Source: Seminavis robusta
Taxonomy: Eukaryota > Bacillariophyta > Bacillariophyceae > Naviculales > Naviculaceae
Assembly (NCBI GenBank): GCA_903772945.1
Contig: CAICTM010000254.1
Span: 1 to 64,000, forward strand
DNA: 64,000 nucleotides
Reading direction: 5' to 3'
Part shown: in pieces, positions 40,200 to 50,517 of the stretch
Layout of the letters: each line of letters starts with the position of its first letter
Position numbering within the stretch: position 1 is the stretch's first letter
The notes under the pieces: generated by a model
The model's database searches: none
Seen by the model: only the letters and a program-made list of their open reading frames with translations
Told to the model about the DNA's origin: nothing
Program-made: the position numbers and the translations under genes

Positions 40200-42842
40200 G
40201 GCTGTTTTATTATTACTGGTTTTTTGGTTGGTTGGCTAAAAGGTATCTATTGCAGAATACAATTTGTGTGTGCATCTGCTTTTGCAAAAGAATGATGAGA
40301 CGAATGAGGAAAGGATCCAAGCTGGACCTTCAACCGGCACTCAGTTTGTTAAGTCTCGTCCTGCCACGTCGTAACCACGTTTCCTCTTGTTTAACGCTAC
40401 CCTTAGTGGTTTGCCCGACATTTATCCCTGGCCTTAACAAAGAAGTGTCATTGCTATCTAGGTGCTCTCGAAAAACCCAGCACCCAGCTCCCACCGATAC
40501 ATTCTGGTATCCTATTATAACTGTGTGCTGTTTTGGTTGAGAAGTTTAGGTTTTGCCTGCTGCTGCTGAGCCCTCTACGGTCATGGGAAGTAAGATGCTT
40601 ACAACACCCACTCACTGCTGCAAAGTCAGTACAGTTGACACTGATACCGGTAGAGTGGATGATATCAGTAGCGACTTGCTTGTGTATGTTGAGAGGCTTT
40701 GGTTGCTTGGACGCTTCTCACAGACTTGGATTCAGCCAAAGGAACAAAGAATGCATGCATGTGGCAGCCAGTATCAATGACGAGCATCCGAAGGAAACCT
40801 GCAGCAATCAGGATGCCACGGGTGCGGACAACATGGTTTTTTAGCAGCAGGGCGGTAAACTCCACCAACCAACCAACCAGCCAGCCAGCCGCCATCCCAT
40901 GCCAAGCAAGAAGCACAACAATCACGGACCTCGCTCCAGTCTGGCGGAAGGGAAAAGACGCCAAGACCAAGGCAGCTCAGCCTCAGCCAGCTTGAGGGCA
41001 ATCGGACTGATGGGGTGTGGTGGTTTAGTATCGGGACAAATCAGCCAGCCGGACTCAGAGTAATGCCGGACCAGCAACACGAAACCAACTTTCAGCTTGA
41101 GGGAAACCTCACCACTCAGCCAACGAAGCAAGAAGATGCAGGGCAGGAGGGCAAACAAACTCCTCTGGATTGTGTGGAGGAAAAAGACGCAAAGACCAAG
41201 GCGGCTTAGTCTCGTCGGCGAGGAGGACTGGGGAAGCTAATGAGTTAGTGGAAGTAAGCTGTCGGACCCCTCAATGTTCCCTTTGTCGCTTCCAATTTTA
41301 CTCTCTGTGCGTGCACAGCGTGGTCTACTACCATGGACCGAAGTGTCCAACACATCACCAGTGGGGAACTTTCCATGCATCTACTCGTTGTTTTTGCAAT
41401 ACTGTACAGCGTAGTGAGCACGCACGTTTGCTTGTTCAGGTGATGCGATCCATGCAACGGAACTCACCTCAGACTACCGTAGTGCTTTGCTTCTGTGCCT
41501 AGCTACAGCAATGAAATGGATCGTCCAAGTGCACAGGCTTGCCTCGTGCTTTTGACAGGGCGACCTGTATTGCTTCGTGCTTTTGGCTGGGAGGACGTTT
41601 CAACTTCTTATGGTACCGGTCCTTGAAGCGCAATGGCACGAGTTGGAAAGGGAAGTGGAATCGAAGATAGAAAATGGTGATCTTCACAATCCTAATACCA
41701 TCGTCACCAGAAAACTGCCTGGGAGGACATGGCTGTTGCATTGTTGCATTGATCAAATGGTCTTCCTACTCAATTTACGTACACGAAATTTTGATGATCT
41801 GGTGATAAGAGCCTGCCACAGCAAGGAAACTGCTTGGCATCTTCAACTTTGACTTGAGTTGCCTCACAACGGGCCCTTCGAATGAGCAAGGCACTCCTTC
41901 TCGTCAACCTTCGAGGAGCTTGCCATTTTAAAGCAGAAAGCGATGCGCTGCCTGATCCAGACGCGCCGATGGCTGCTTATCTGAGCTGTGCAGGAGAGCC
42001 ATTTCGATTGCCAAGTGTTCGTGGGTCCGGTTGCCAAAGGAGAAAACACAACAAGGCTGCTTAGAAAGCAAACTTACAAGAGATCAAAGAATTTGCCAGG
42101 ATATAATATTATATCAGGATGCAGGCGGATCGTTCTGGTCTTCTTCTCTTAGAGTCCCCGAAGAACCAAACGAACGCTAAGTGTTTTCACTGAGGTTCCG
42201 GGGGAGTGAATTAATTAATAGTTGAAGTGCAACACTGCAACACTTTGATTTAATGAATGTTTGCTGAATGCTTGAATGCTCTTTTGGACTTGCGATGGTT
42301 TCCAAGCAGTGTTGAAGTTATTTCCTTTGCGTGTCCAAGTACTAAGTGCCGGTACTGTAGCAGGAGAGCGACGGTGAGTATCATTCCTCGGAGTTTTACT
42401 AGAGGTTCTGTCAAAAGTCAAAAGCTTGTTGTAGATGATGTTGTGGTTGTGGTACATGTATGTAGCAACCGTGCTCCGCAACAGTTTACTGTGCTTGTTT
42501 TCTTCTAAGAAAGATCTAGCTTTGATCCAGTCAGAATTCACCTAGCGAAAGGATACAGCGCCAATTATCACGAAACTTGACGAAGGAGGCCCTGATAAAA
42601 ATGGTTGTTCTTGCTATCTAAGTCAGAGTTAGAGTTACCTCTTATGTTGGAAGGTTGATACTCTGCATGGACACTCGATGATTTGGAAAATCAATCGTTT
42701 ATTAAAAGTGGATGTGCCCTCTTTCAAAGCATCACAGAAGAGTGCAACCTTGAGCGAACGGAAGAGTGCTCACAATTCTCGTTCCAAGATCTTGGAGACC
42801 TCCAACAATTGAACCTACCATCTCACAAAAGCAATCTTTATC
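40200..42842. other. Long intergenic stretch, no supported gene
   Basis: About 2.6 kb. A phrase AAAGACGC(C/A)AAGACCAAGGC(A/G)GCT occurs twice, near 40957 and 41188, as part of a degenerate repeat about 230 bp long. CAACCAACCAGCCAGCCAGCC-like simple sequence lies near 40865-40895. Frames up to about 110 codons have no recognisable content. Confidence 0.5.
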
Positions 42843-43484
42843 ATGACAGTTCCAAACATCATTGTTGTTGTGCAGGAGGATGAATCCGACTTGGACTCTG
42901 TTGTCACTTTCACAGAAGAAGATTTGGAAATGTGGGAAGAGATTTTTGTTTCAACAACACCAACGGGGTTGCTAGGCCTTCCCAGGTATCCCCGGCGCAG
43001 ACCAAGCGTGAAGACTGAAAAGAATTCGTCCAAGAGTCGATCTCCTCCAGGACTCCCTAAACGTCAGGCTAGCGGTCTATCTCTGGGCTCCTCCTCTGCA
43101 GCCAACGACGAGGCTGATGAACCCTTGGCGCCCCCACGGGAAATTGAAAAGATTGAAGATCTGAGGTCCAGCTGGGTGCCTTCTCCGCCCAAACGACGAG
43201 CTACGTTTGTGTTCAAGGATTCGGTCTTTGAATACATTAATGTCCTTGACTTCAGTGACGACGAAGACGAAGACGAACCCGAAAGCACCTCTCTGAACAC
43301 GGACGAGTCGAGTCCGGCAAGAAGAAGACGCTTCCACCGTTCAAGTCAACTGGTTCCCCCGAAGCCACCACGACGTCAACCGAGCATGAGCAGTGAAGAC
43401 GAAAAGGTTGCCGTCTTCTTCGAGAGTCGGGTGGGTGGAATGACTCGAATAATGCCACGGATTCCCTCTGCAAGAAGTGCTTAG
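42843..43484 (+). CDS. Disordered hypothetical protein, Ser/Pro/Arg and acid rich
   Basis: The single exon encodes 213 aa from ATG 42843. A short ordered start (MTVPNIIVVVQEDESDLDSVV, EDLEMWEEIF) is followed by a hydrophilic, proline- and basic-rich chain. Several SPP and RRxS motifs (RSPPGLPKR, SPPKRRATF, RRQPSMS) suggest phosphorylation by proline-directed and basophilic kinases. No domain recognised. Plausible as a gene because the frame is long, begins with ATG close to the preceding stops and has biased composition, but unsupported by homology. Confidence 0.45.
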   Translation: MTVPNIIVVVQEDESDLDSVVTFTEEDLEMWEEIFVSTTPTGLLGLPRYPRRRPSVKTEKNSSKSRSPPGLPKRQASGLSLGSSSAANDEADEPLAPPREIEKIEDLRSSWVPSPPKRRATFVFKDSVFEYINVLDFSDDEDEDEPESTSLNTDESSPARRRRFHRSSQLVPPKPPRRQPSMSSEDEKVAVFFESRVGGMTRIMPRIPSARSA

Positions 43485-43608
43485 TAATGATGTCAACTAG
43501 AGAGCTTAATTAAAGGGGAATATGTAACATGGTATTCAAATACAAATACATGAAGTGATGAAGTGATTACAAACGTAAGAATTTTCGCTAAAGAACCAAT
43601 GCTACCTA

Positions 43609-46083
43609 CTAGTTGCTGTGGAATTGGTCAATAGAGAGTGGGTTTATCAGCGGGGTGCTTCCATCGTTCAGCAAATTGTGCCCTTGCCTTGGGATCAGCC
43701 CTGCCAAGTTTGCCTCATAGATATCTCCATAATTTCCAAGCTTCAAAACCATCAACTTGAACATTAGACTGTAGGTTGGACCAAATAGATCAACCGAAGG
43801 CATGCGAGAGGCGTCTACTTTTCCAATGCTGCTCTCCTCAGCATAGATGAGGCCATTGATAATCCACCTGACAAAGTCGGACCACTGAGATGCATCCTGA
43901 TTGGTAACCAGAGTCAGCATCTCCCCTTCTTCACCATAAAAATAAACAGGACTGAAGCCGTATCCTCTCATTGTAACTGGCTCATGGATATCAGCCTGCA
44001 GGGAATATGGCATACCTGCCACAACATCCACCATGTCATTGGCCAGTGCCAGGTACCCAGACGTAGGATCCTCCAGCATAACAAATTCCACCAACTCACT
44101 GCCATCAAATATAGCTACTGCCAAACATCTGCAGAGGTCCACGTCCATGCCAACCCAAGTCGCGTTTGCTTCTTCTGCAAATCCAGGCCTGTCAGGAAAT
44201 ACACCACACCTCAGGTATCCCCTCTGACCAATCATCTGCAGGGTGCCATTTGGAACCACTTGTGGAAGGATTTGAGTTTGAAGTGCTGGGTTCAAGCTCA
44301 ATGCAGAAAGTGGAGGGGAGTAGAGCAGCCCAGCCTTTTCCTGGACACCCCTCACAAGCAAGTTTTGGCCAGTCCTTGGAATAGTAAGAGCCAAAGTTCG
44401 GTTGAAGATTTCTCCCCAGTTCCCTACAGCGGCTATGGCATGGTGGTACATGTCTTGATATTCCTCTCCAAACCAATCAACCTTGGGGAAGAGAGAGGCT
44501 GTTTGCTGGGTTATGCCTTCTAGTTCTGCAGTGAAAAAGGCCTGAAGGACGGAATTGACAAAATCTGTCCACTGGGGGTCACCACCTGTGGTGACCATGG
44601 CCAGTGGTTCCATGGATAACAGTTTGGGACCCTTTACAAATTCACCAGTGTATCCAGCATCCCTGACAGGATATTTTGAAAGCTCCTGGGGCTCTGCAGC
44701 AATGACATTGCAGGTCCCCTCTGCAAATGCTGTTACAGGGCTGTCAGAGCTGTGCAGCAAGTGGATACCAGATCCATCAAGGTGTGCTTGGACAACATCA
44801 TTGGTGGTTGTGGCTTCATACACGCATACAACCAAATCTCTGCAGACACCTGTGAGAGTGTCTCCTTTTTGAGCACAATCCACCATGTCAGGTTGACCGG
44901 CAAACAAGACACCAGTGAAGTACCATGGTACGGAAAAGGATTTTGGCCTTTCAGAGTACTGCTCATATACATCCCGTCTCATATTGAATGTGATGTGTGC
45001 TGTCACAACGTCAATCGTGAGATTGTCAAGGTTGGCCCATGAATCCTGAAATGCAACCACAGAGTAGCTTGTCTTGTTGGGGTCCCCATTGAAGATTGCT
45101 GCTGACAAAGCACTGCACAGTTCCAAGCTTAGTCCATGACCTTGGTCAATTTCATTCCCGTTTACCCAACAGCGAATGAACCCACGGTCTTTTATGCTTT
45201 TGAGAATTGGCTTCAGCAACTTGGTGCCTCCCAATGTGGTGACATTGAGGCTATCCAAATCTACATCAGCTGGCATGTGTATCCCCTGTTCAGTATCCGT
45301 GTTGTTGTCTGTACTGGATTCCATGATCACCATAACAATGAACGCAATGATAACCACAGTGGCAAGCACAATGGCTGCTCCAGTCATAAAGCCCCACTTG
45401 TGCTGCTCTTCTGTGCTGACCACCTCTGCTGTGGGTGCTGACCTGATTTGTTCCAATTCTGCCCTGAGCCTATCGGCGTTGTCCTGATCTGTGACCAACC
45501 TCGCCGTTGCAGTGTAGGGTTCCTGGGAGGCAAGCCGGGTGGGGTCTTGATGCCTTGGATGATGTGATTGATTGTTCCGACTTGGACTCTCCGATCCTGC
45601 TGTTACTCCTGGGTTAACACGCACGGCAAAAGCCCCTGGCCGCCCCTCTTCAGCTGGTCTTGGTGGCGCCGGTTCTGGCAGTGACATTGGTAGGGAAAGC
45701 AATTGCGAAATGCCGGTCTCCGTGCCTACAAGGGAACCATCGTCTGTTGCTAGACTATTCAAGAAGGGATGTAGTTCTCTGTTTCTGTCGTCGGCGGTAT
45801 TCTTCTCTTTCGCATCAACAAGATCCTGTTGCCCTTCATTTTCGATTGTCTTCTGCTGTTGTGCCTTTGCTTTTGCACCGCTCACCATTGTTTTCTGCCG
45901 ATCTTGCGCCTTTCCTTTAGCTATATTCTTTCCTTCCTTCTCAACCATGGTATCGTCTATTTTGCTACCAGGTGCTTTCCCCCCTGGGATAGCGTTTGCG
46001 TCGCCCACTGCCTGCTCTCCCTTCTCAGCTGCTATCGTAGCTGTCGTGGCTTCGCTGCCGACAGCCGTGCTCTGATCATTCAT
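43609..46083 (-). CDS. Membrane-anchored receptor with two tandem family 3 solute-binding domains
   Basis: The single exon encodes 824 aa from ATG 46083; the frame upstream reaches a GTG. Residues 1-230 are hydrophilic and disordered. One membrane helix lies at about 231-254 (AAIVLATVVIIAFIVMVI). Two copies of a bacterial-type solute-binding domain follow, from about 299 (IKDRGFIRCWVNG, LSLELCSALSAAIF) and from about 615 (IGQRGYLRCGVFPDRPGF, VGMDVDLCRCLAVAIF). Both show the (R)GF/YLRCGV opening and D(V/L)C(R)(A/C)(V/L)A block of AapJ/BztA-like amino-acid binding proteins. Each is followed by a TTGGDPQWTDFV/TNQDASQWSDFV phrase. The layout suggests a cell-surface sensor, perhaps of amino acids, without a visible cytosolic enzyme. 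A decayed paralogue lies upstream at 47190-48060. Confidence 0.85.
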   Translation of the reverse strand: MNDQSTAVGSEATTATIAAEKGEQAVGDANAIPGGKAPGSKIDDTMVEKEGKNIAKGKAQDRQKTMVSGAKAKAQQQKTIENEGQQDLVDAKEKNTADDRNRELHPFLNSLATDDGSLVGTETGISQLLSLPMSLPEPAPPRPAEEGRPGAFAVRVNPGVTAGSESPSRNNQSHHPRHQDPTRLASQEPYTATARLVTDQDNADRLRAELEQIRSAPTAEVVSTEEQHKWGFMTGAAIVLATVVIIAFIVMVIMESSTDNNTDTEQGIHMPADVDLDSLNVTTLGGTKLLKPILKSIKDRGFIRCWVNGNEIDQGHGLSLELCSALSAAIFNGDPNKTSYSVVAFQDSWANLDNLTIDVVTAHITFNMRRDVYEQYSERPKSFSVPWYFTGVLFAGQPDMVDCAQKGDTLTGVCRDLVVCVYEATTTNDVVQAHLDGSGIHLLHSSDSPVTAFAEGTCNVIAAEPQELSKYPVRDAGYTGEFVKGPKLLSMEPLAMVTTGGDPQWTDFVNSVLQAFFTAELEGITQQTASLFPKVDWFGEEYQDMYHHAIAAVGNWGEIFNRTLALTIPRTGQNLLVRGVQEKAGLLYSPPLSALSLNPALQTQILPQVVPNGTLQMIGQRGYLRCGVFPDRPGFAEEANATWVGMDVDLCRCLAVAIFDGSELVEFVMLEDPTSGYLALANDMVDVVAGMPYSLQADIHEPVTMRGYGFSPVYFYGEEGEMLTLVTNQDASQWSDFVRWIINGLIYAEESSIGKVDASRMPSVDLFGPTYSLMFKLMVLKLGNYGDIYEANLAGLIPRQGHNLLNDGSTPLINPLSIDQFHSN

Positions 46084-47189
46084 CGTTTCGTTCAGTTTTG
46101 AGATTCTTCTGAAAGGTGGCTGCAGGAGCTCGACCGCGGCAATAATACCACACACTCGTTTTGAGCTGCTTCTTTCGAAAACTCCTCGTTCGTTTGACTA
46201 CAGTACACGTAACCATAAAATAAATAAAATAAATAAAATAAATAACTATAAAGGGGATTACGTGAAAGGAACGGTACTAGGTAACGTCCGCTTGTAAAAA
46301 GTAGGGGAAGGGGTCAAGGGGTTCTGGGCGTGAAGTAGGCATATATGGACCGGCAAGGACTGAGGACGGGGATGAGCCGGAGGAATAGAGGGATCGAGCT
46401 TGGCGTGTAACAGCGCGTTGAAAGTGTTGTGCTAAGTGGGTAGATAGATTGAGGGCAAGGGATTGGTGTGCCCACCGTGAAGGTGTATAGGGCTGGGTGT
46501 CAATGGAGTAGTTGGTGGGGGTGACAAAGTGGGTATCAGCAGTGGGGAGAATGGCGGTCGGGGCTGAAAGGAGTTGGCTGTAGGAGCGTTGGGAGTGGGT
46601 GGTACTGAGATCTTCTTTCGTGCCAGTGGGAAGCTCAAAGTCAAAGTACCGTGGCACAGTCGTGCAGTTCAAGATACGAAGAGAAGGAAGACTGGTGATA
46701 TCGAAAAGGACCTATCAGATAATTTTCCTTCGAGTTCCGAAAGAATGACCCCAGAGCCAAGCATTAGAGGGAATTTCTCCAGTTTAGCGGGAGATTAAGC
46801 CATTTTACAAATCAATGACTCCAACTGGGACATCTTGTGCTGCGAACTGCGAACTGCAAACATCTAACATCTATCTTGTGTGGTGCTTTTTAAATGCTTT
46901 TTGCCGAGTCCAAGAAGAGTCCAAGCTAGGTCCAACCTTGCAGCTGATCACCGTTTCCTCTTGGGTCTCACTATCCAGGCTGACTGGGCTCTTTGGGGCC
47001 TCACTATCCATACGGATCTCCGGGGCCTCCTGAAGGCCTGAAGGTGGTTTCCGTACTATCCTTGTCTTGCAAGCTTGCTAATCCTGTTGGAAAGGCCACC
47101 GCTTCCTCCTTTTGTCCGATTGAACTAATCCAGAAAAACGATTCATTTTGACTGCATTTTGAGTTTTACCTCCTGGGATCTACATATCC
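46084..47189. other. Intergenic with an A/T-rich microsatellite
   Basis: About 1.1 kb. A (AATAAAATA)n-like tract lies at 46214-46245. A 131-codon minus-strand frame (46277-46672) has no ATG start and no recognised family. Nothing else seen. Confidence 0.45.
46214..46245. repeat. AATAAAATA-type microsatellite
   Basis: About three and a half copies of a 9-bp A/T unit, just upstream of the solute-binding receptor gene. Confidence 0.85.
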
Positions 47190-48060
47190 AGGTGCTATGG
47201 AATTTTTGGTTATTGGAGAGTGGGTTTATCAGCAGGGTGCTTCCATTGTCCACTAAATTGTGTCCTTGCCTTGGGGATCAGCCCTGCCAAGTTTGCCTCC
47301 TGGCTAGATATCTCCATAGTTTCCAAACTTCCAAACCATTAACTTGAACATTAGCCCAAATAGGTCAACTGAAGGCATGCGAGAGGCATCTTCTTGTCCA
47401 ATGCTGTTATCCTCAGCATAGACCAGGCCACTGGCATAAAATGGTCCACCTGACTTTGGACCACTGAGATGCCTCCTGATTCGTGACCAGAGTCAGTCAT
47501 CTTGTCAAGTCACCATGGCCAAGGGTCCCATGGATAAAATCTTGGGGCCCGTGGCGTATTTGTCTGTTTACCCAGCATCCCTTGCAGATTGTTTGGACAG
47601 TTCATGTGGTTATCCTCCTGTTTCACATTGCAACTTCCTTCAGCCAGTAAGTCAAGATGGTTTTCAAAGCTGTGAACCAGGTGAATACCAGATCCATCAA
47701 GATGTGCTTGTACCGGTACAACATCACTTGTAGTTGTAGCTTCACTAACACACACAACCAGGTCTTTGCATGTGGGAGTGCTGCATTGCTCTGCTCATTC
47801 TACCATATCTGGGTGCCCAGCAAACAAGACTCCAGCGAAATACCAGGATACGGAGAATGAAATTGGTTCTGAGGAGAACTTTTCATAGACACCTCTCTCA
47901 TGCTGATTGTGATGTGGAATGTAAGCATGCACATCAGTTGTCTTAATAGTGTCATGGTTGGTTTTGTGGAGTCCCTAAACGAGATCTGCGAATATGTGGT
48001 CCTGGTGGGGTCATGCTTCTCCCGCCGACGTTTCCATCAGCTTCAGCAGAAGCTTCAAAG
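47190..48060 (-). pseudogene. Decayed, internally deleted copy of the double solute-binding receptor gene
   Basis: Bases 47216-47500 match the 3' end of the neighbouring receptor gene (43632-43920) at most positions (for example the shared GAGTGGGTTTATCAGC and GATCAGCCCTGCCAAGTTTG). Bases 47510-48030 match its middle part (about 44590-45095), including the ATGGCC..GG.TCCATGGATAA phrase. The roughly 670 bp between those blocks in the intact gene is missing here, and the remaining frame is broken repeatedly by small insertions, deletions and stops. No promoter-proximal part (membrane helix, N-terminus) is visible. It is a truncated tandem duplicate in the same orientation. Confidence 0.85.
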
Positions 48061-48788
48061 TCCCCTCCTTTTTACTTGACTTCAGCTCCTCCCCCATGAC
48101 CGACGGGGCGCTTGCCACTCTCGCTTTTTAGTATTGTTGCTTGCTACTGGTACAACCTCGTAGATCCTCGTTTTGTTGCCGGATCTTCCGTGAGGTTCGC
48201 GTACCTGTACGTGTAGCCAGCGCGGCAGTGGAGAACCCCCCCCCCCGCACTTCACCGTGCCCCCCTTGCGAGTGAAAGCTTCGCCCCCCTCTCTCCTAAA
48301 CATCCACAAGTGTGATATTGTTTTCTCGTGACAGCACAGCTACCAATAGCTCTAGTAGCTACCAAGTAGGCCGCCCAAGATGCGGCAATTAGCTGGCTAC
48401 AGCGTAGTGCCAGTGTAACAGGCATCGAATTCCGCAACTCCACACTACTCGCTCTCTAGCTAGCTAGTGTGAACATCTGATATCCTCTACTCAGTACAAG
48501 CTACTATGCATAGCTCTGGCGCAAAAGTAGCTGGACATGTAAGTGTTCGATCGTCGTTGGGGTAGAGTGTCCTGGGGTGAGCATTTCTTAAAAGAGGGGA
48601 TTTGCTTACGTCAACACCGTGGATCAAACCGGCGGGATCCGTTTCGAAGATCCAAGATCTTGCCAGCTGGGCGGTCTTCGCGAGCAGCCAAACAGCCAAA
48701 CGGCAAACTTTGTCTTTTTTTGGCTTTGTTGTCGAAGAGGTCATACCATCAGTTGCAAAGGGGAAAGAAGAGGAATTAGTTTTGTACA
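48061..48788. other. Intergenic, no gene seen
   Basis: About 730 bp upstream of the ARF gene, with a run of 12 C near 48235-48246 and GCTAGCTAG near 48465. Likely contains the ARF promoter and 5' leader. Confidence 0.5.
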
Positions 48789-49733
<945 letters not shown>

Positions 49734-50517
49734 ATAAAAAATGCAGAAACAGAGGAGTGGTGGAATTAATTGACAATAATTGTGGATGATGTGATTGAAA
49801 TGAAATGATCCGGTGTTTGGCTGGCTCGACTTTTTTACAATCCACGATTTGTTTGCATTTCACGCACTGAGTGGCTCACTCAATTGCCATTATACATGTA
49901 TGATTCCCTTGGTTCATCGTATTGTACTTGTGTGGTACGGTATGAGCTTGGAATAAAAAATGTTTAAAAGATGGTTGATGGAAGATAGCATGGTCGAATT
50001 TTGTCATGCTGATGTTGTGGCGGCATGCTGGATAATTGCTTTCATCTTTGCGGCCTTTAACTCACCGTCTCGTCATTGGGCTGCCTTGCTGGTGCCGTAG
50101 TTAGTTAGCTTGTTGGTGGCCGTACCGGTAGGCTTGTTTCGTCAAACGTAACATGGGTTGCTCTTCCGAGCAGCCTTCCCTGCCTTCGTCGTGCTGGTAA
50201 CTCTCGAAGCGTTCGGTACTCCAATGACTTTGAAATCCAGACCTCTGGCTCATAGCCAGCCCTGGCGCCAGAGGAGCGGTATCCACGGCACGGTAGCTTG
50301 TGGAGGACACATTCTCTACATGTCATGCCACTAGCTGACTAGCTAGTCATCGGTGTTGTTCTAGACGATAGCGATTCGAAGTACGGTTGTAGCTAGAAGA
50401 GATTTCCTAAATAATGAAGCCAGGTCCTCCGTATCGTTTCTCTGCGTCATGCTCCAGCCACCATGTTGTCGAAAAGTTGGTGCTCAAATGGTGGCTACTA
50501 GTAGTAGGAAATAGAGA
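49734..50517. other. Intergenic between convergent genes, no gene seen
   Basis: About 780 bp. TACCGGTA and CTACTAGTAG palindromes near 50120 and 50495. Two overlapping minus-strand frames of about 70 codons at 50101-50326 have no recognisable content. Confidence 0.5.

Noticed and set aside
46277-46672. 131-codon minus-strand frame with protein-like sequence
   Set aside because: It has no ATG start and no family I recognise; it could be an exon or relic but evidence is too thin.
50101-50326. Two overlapping minus-strand frames of about 70 codons
   Set aside because: They lie in intergenic palindrome-rich DNA and have no motif or conserved pattern.
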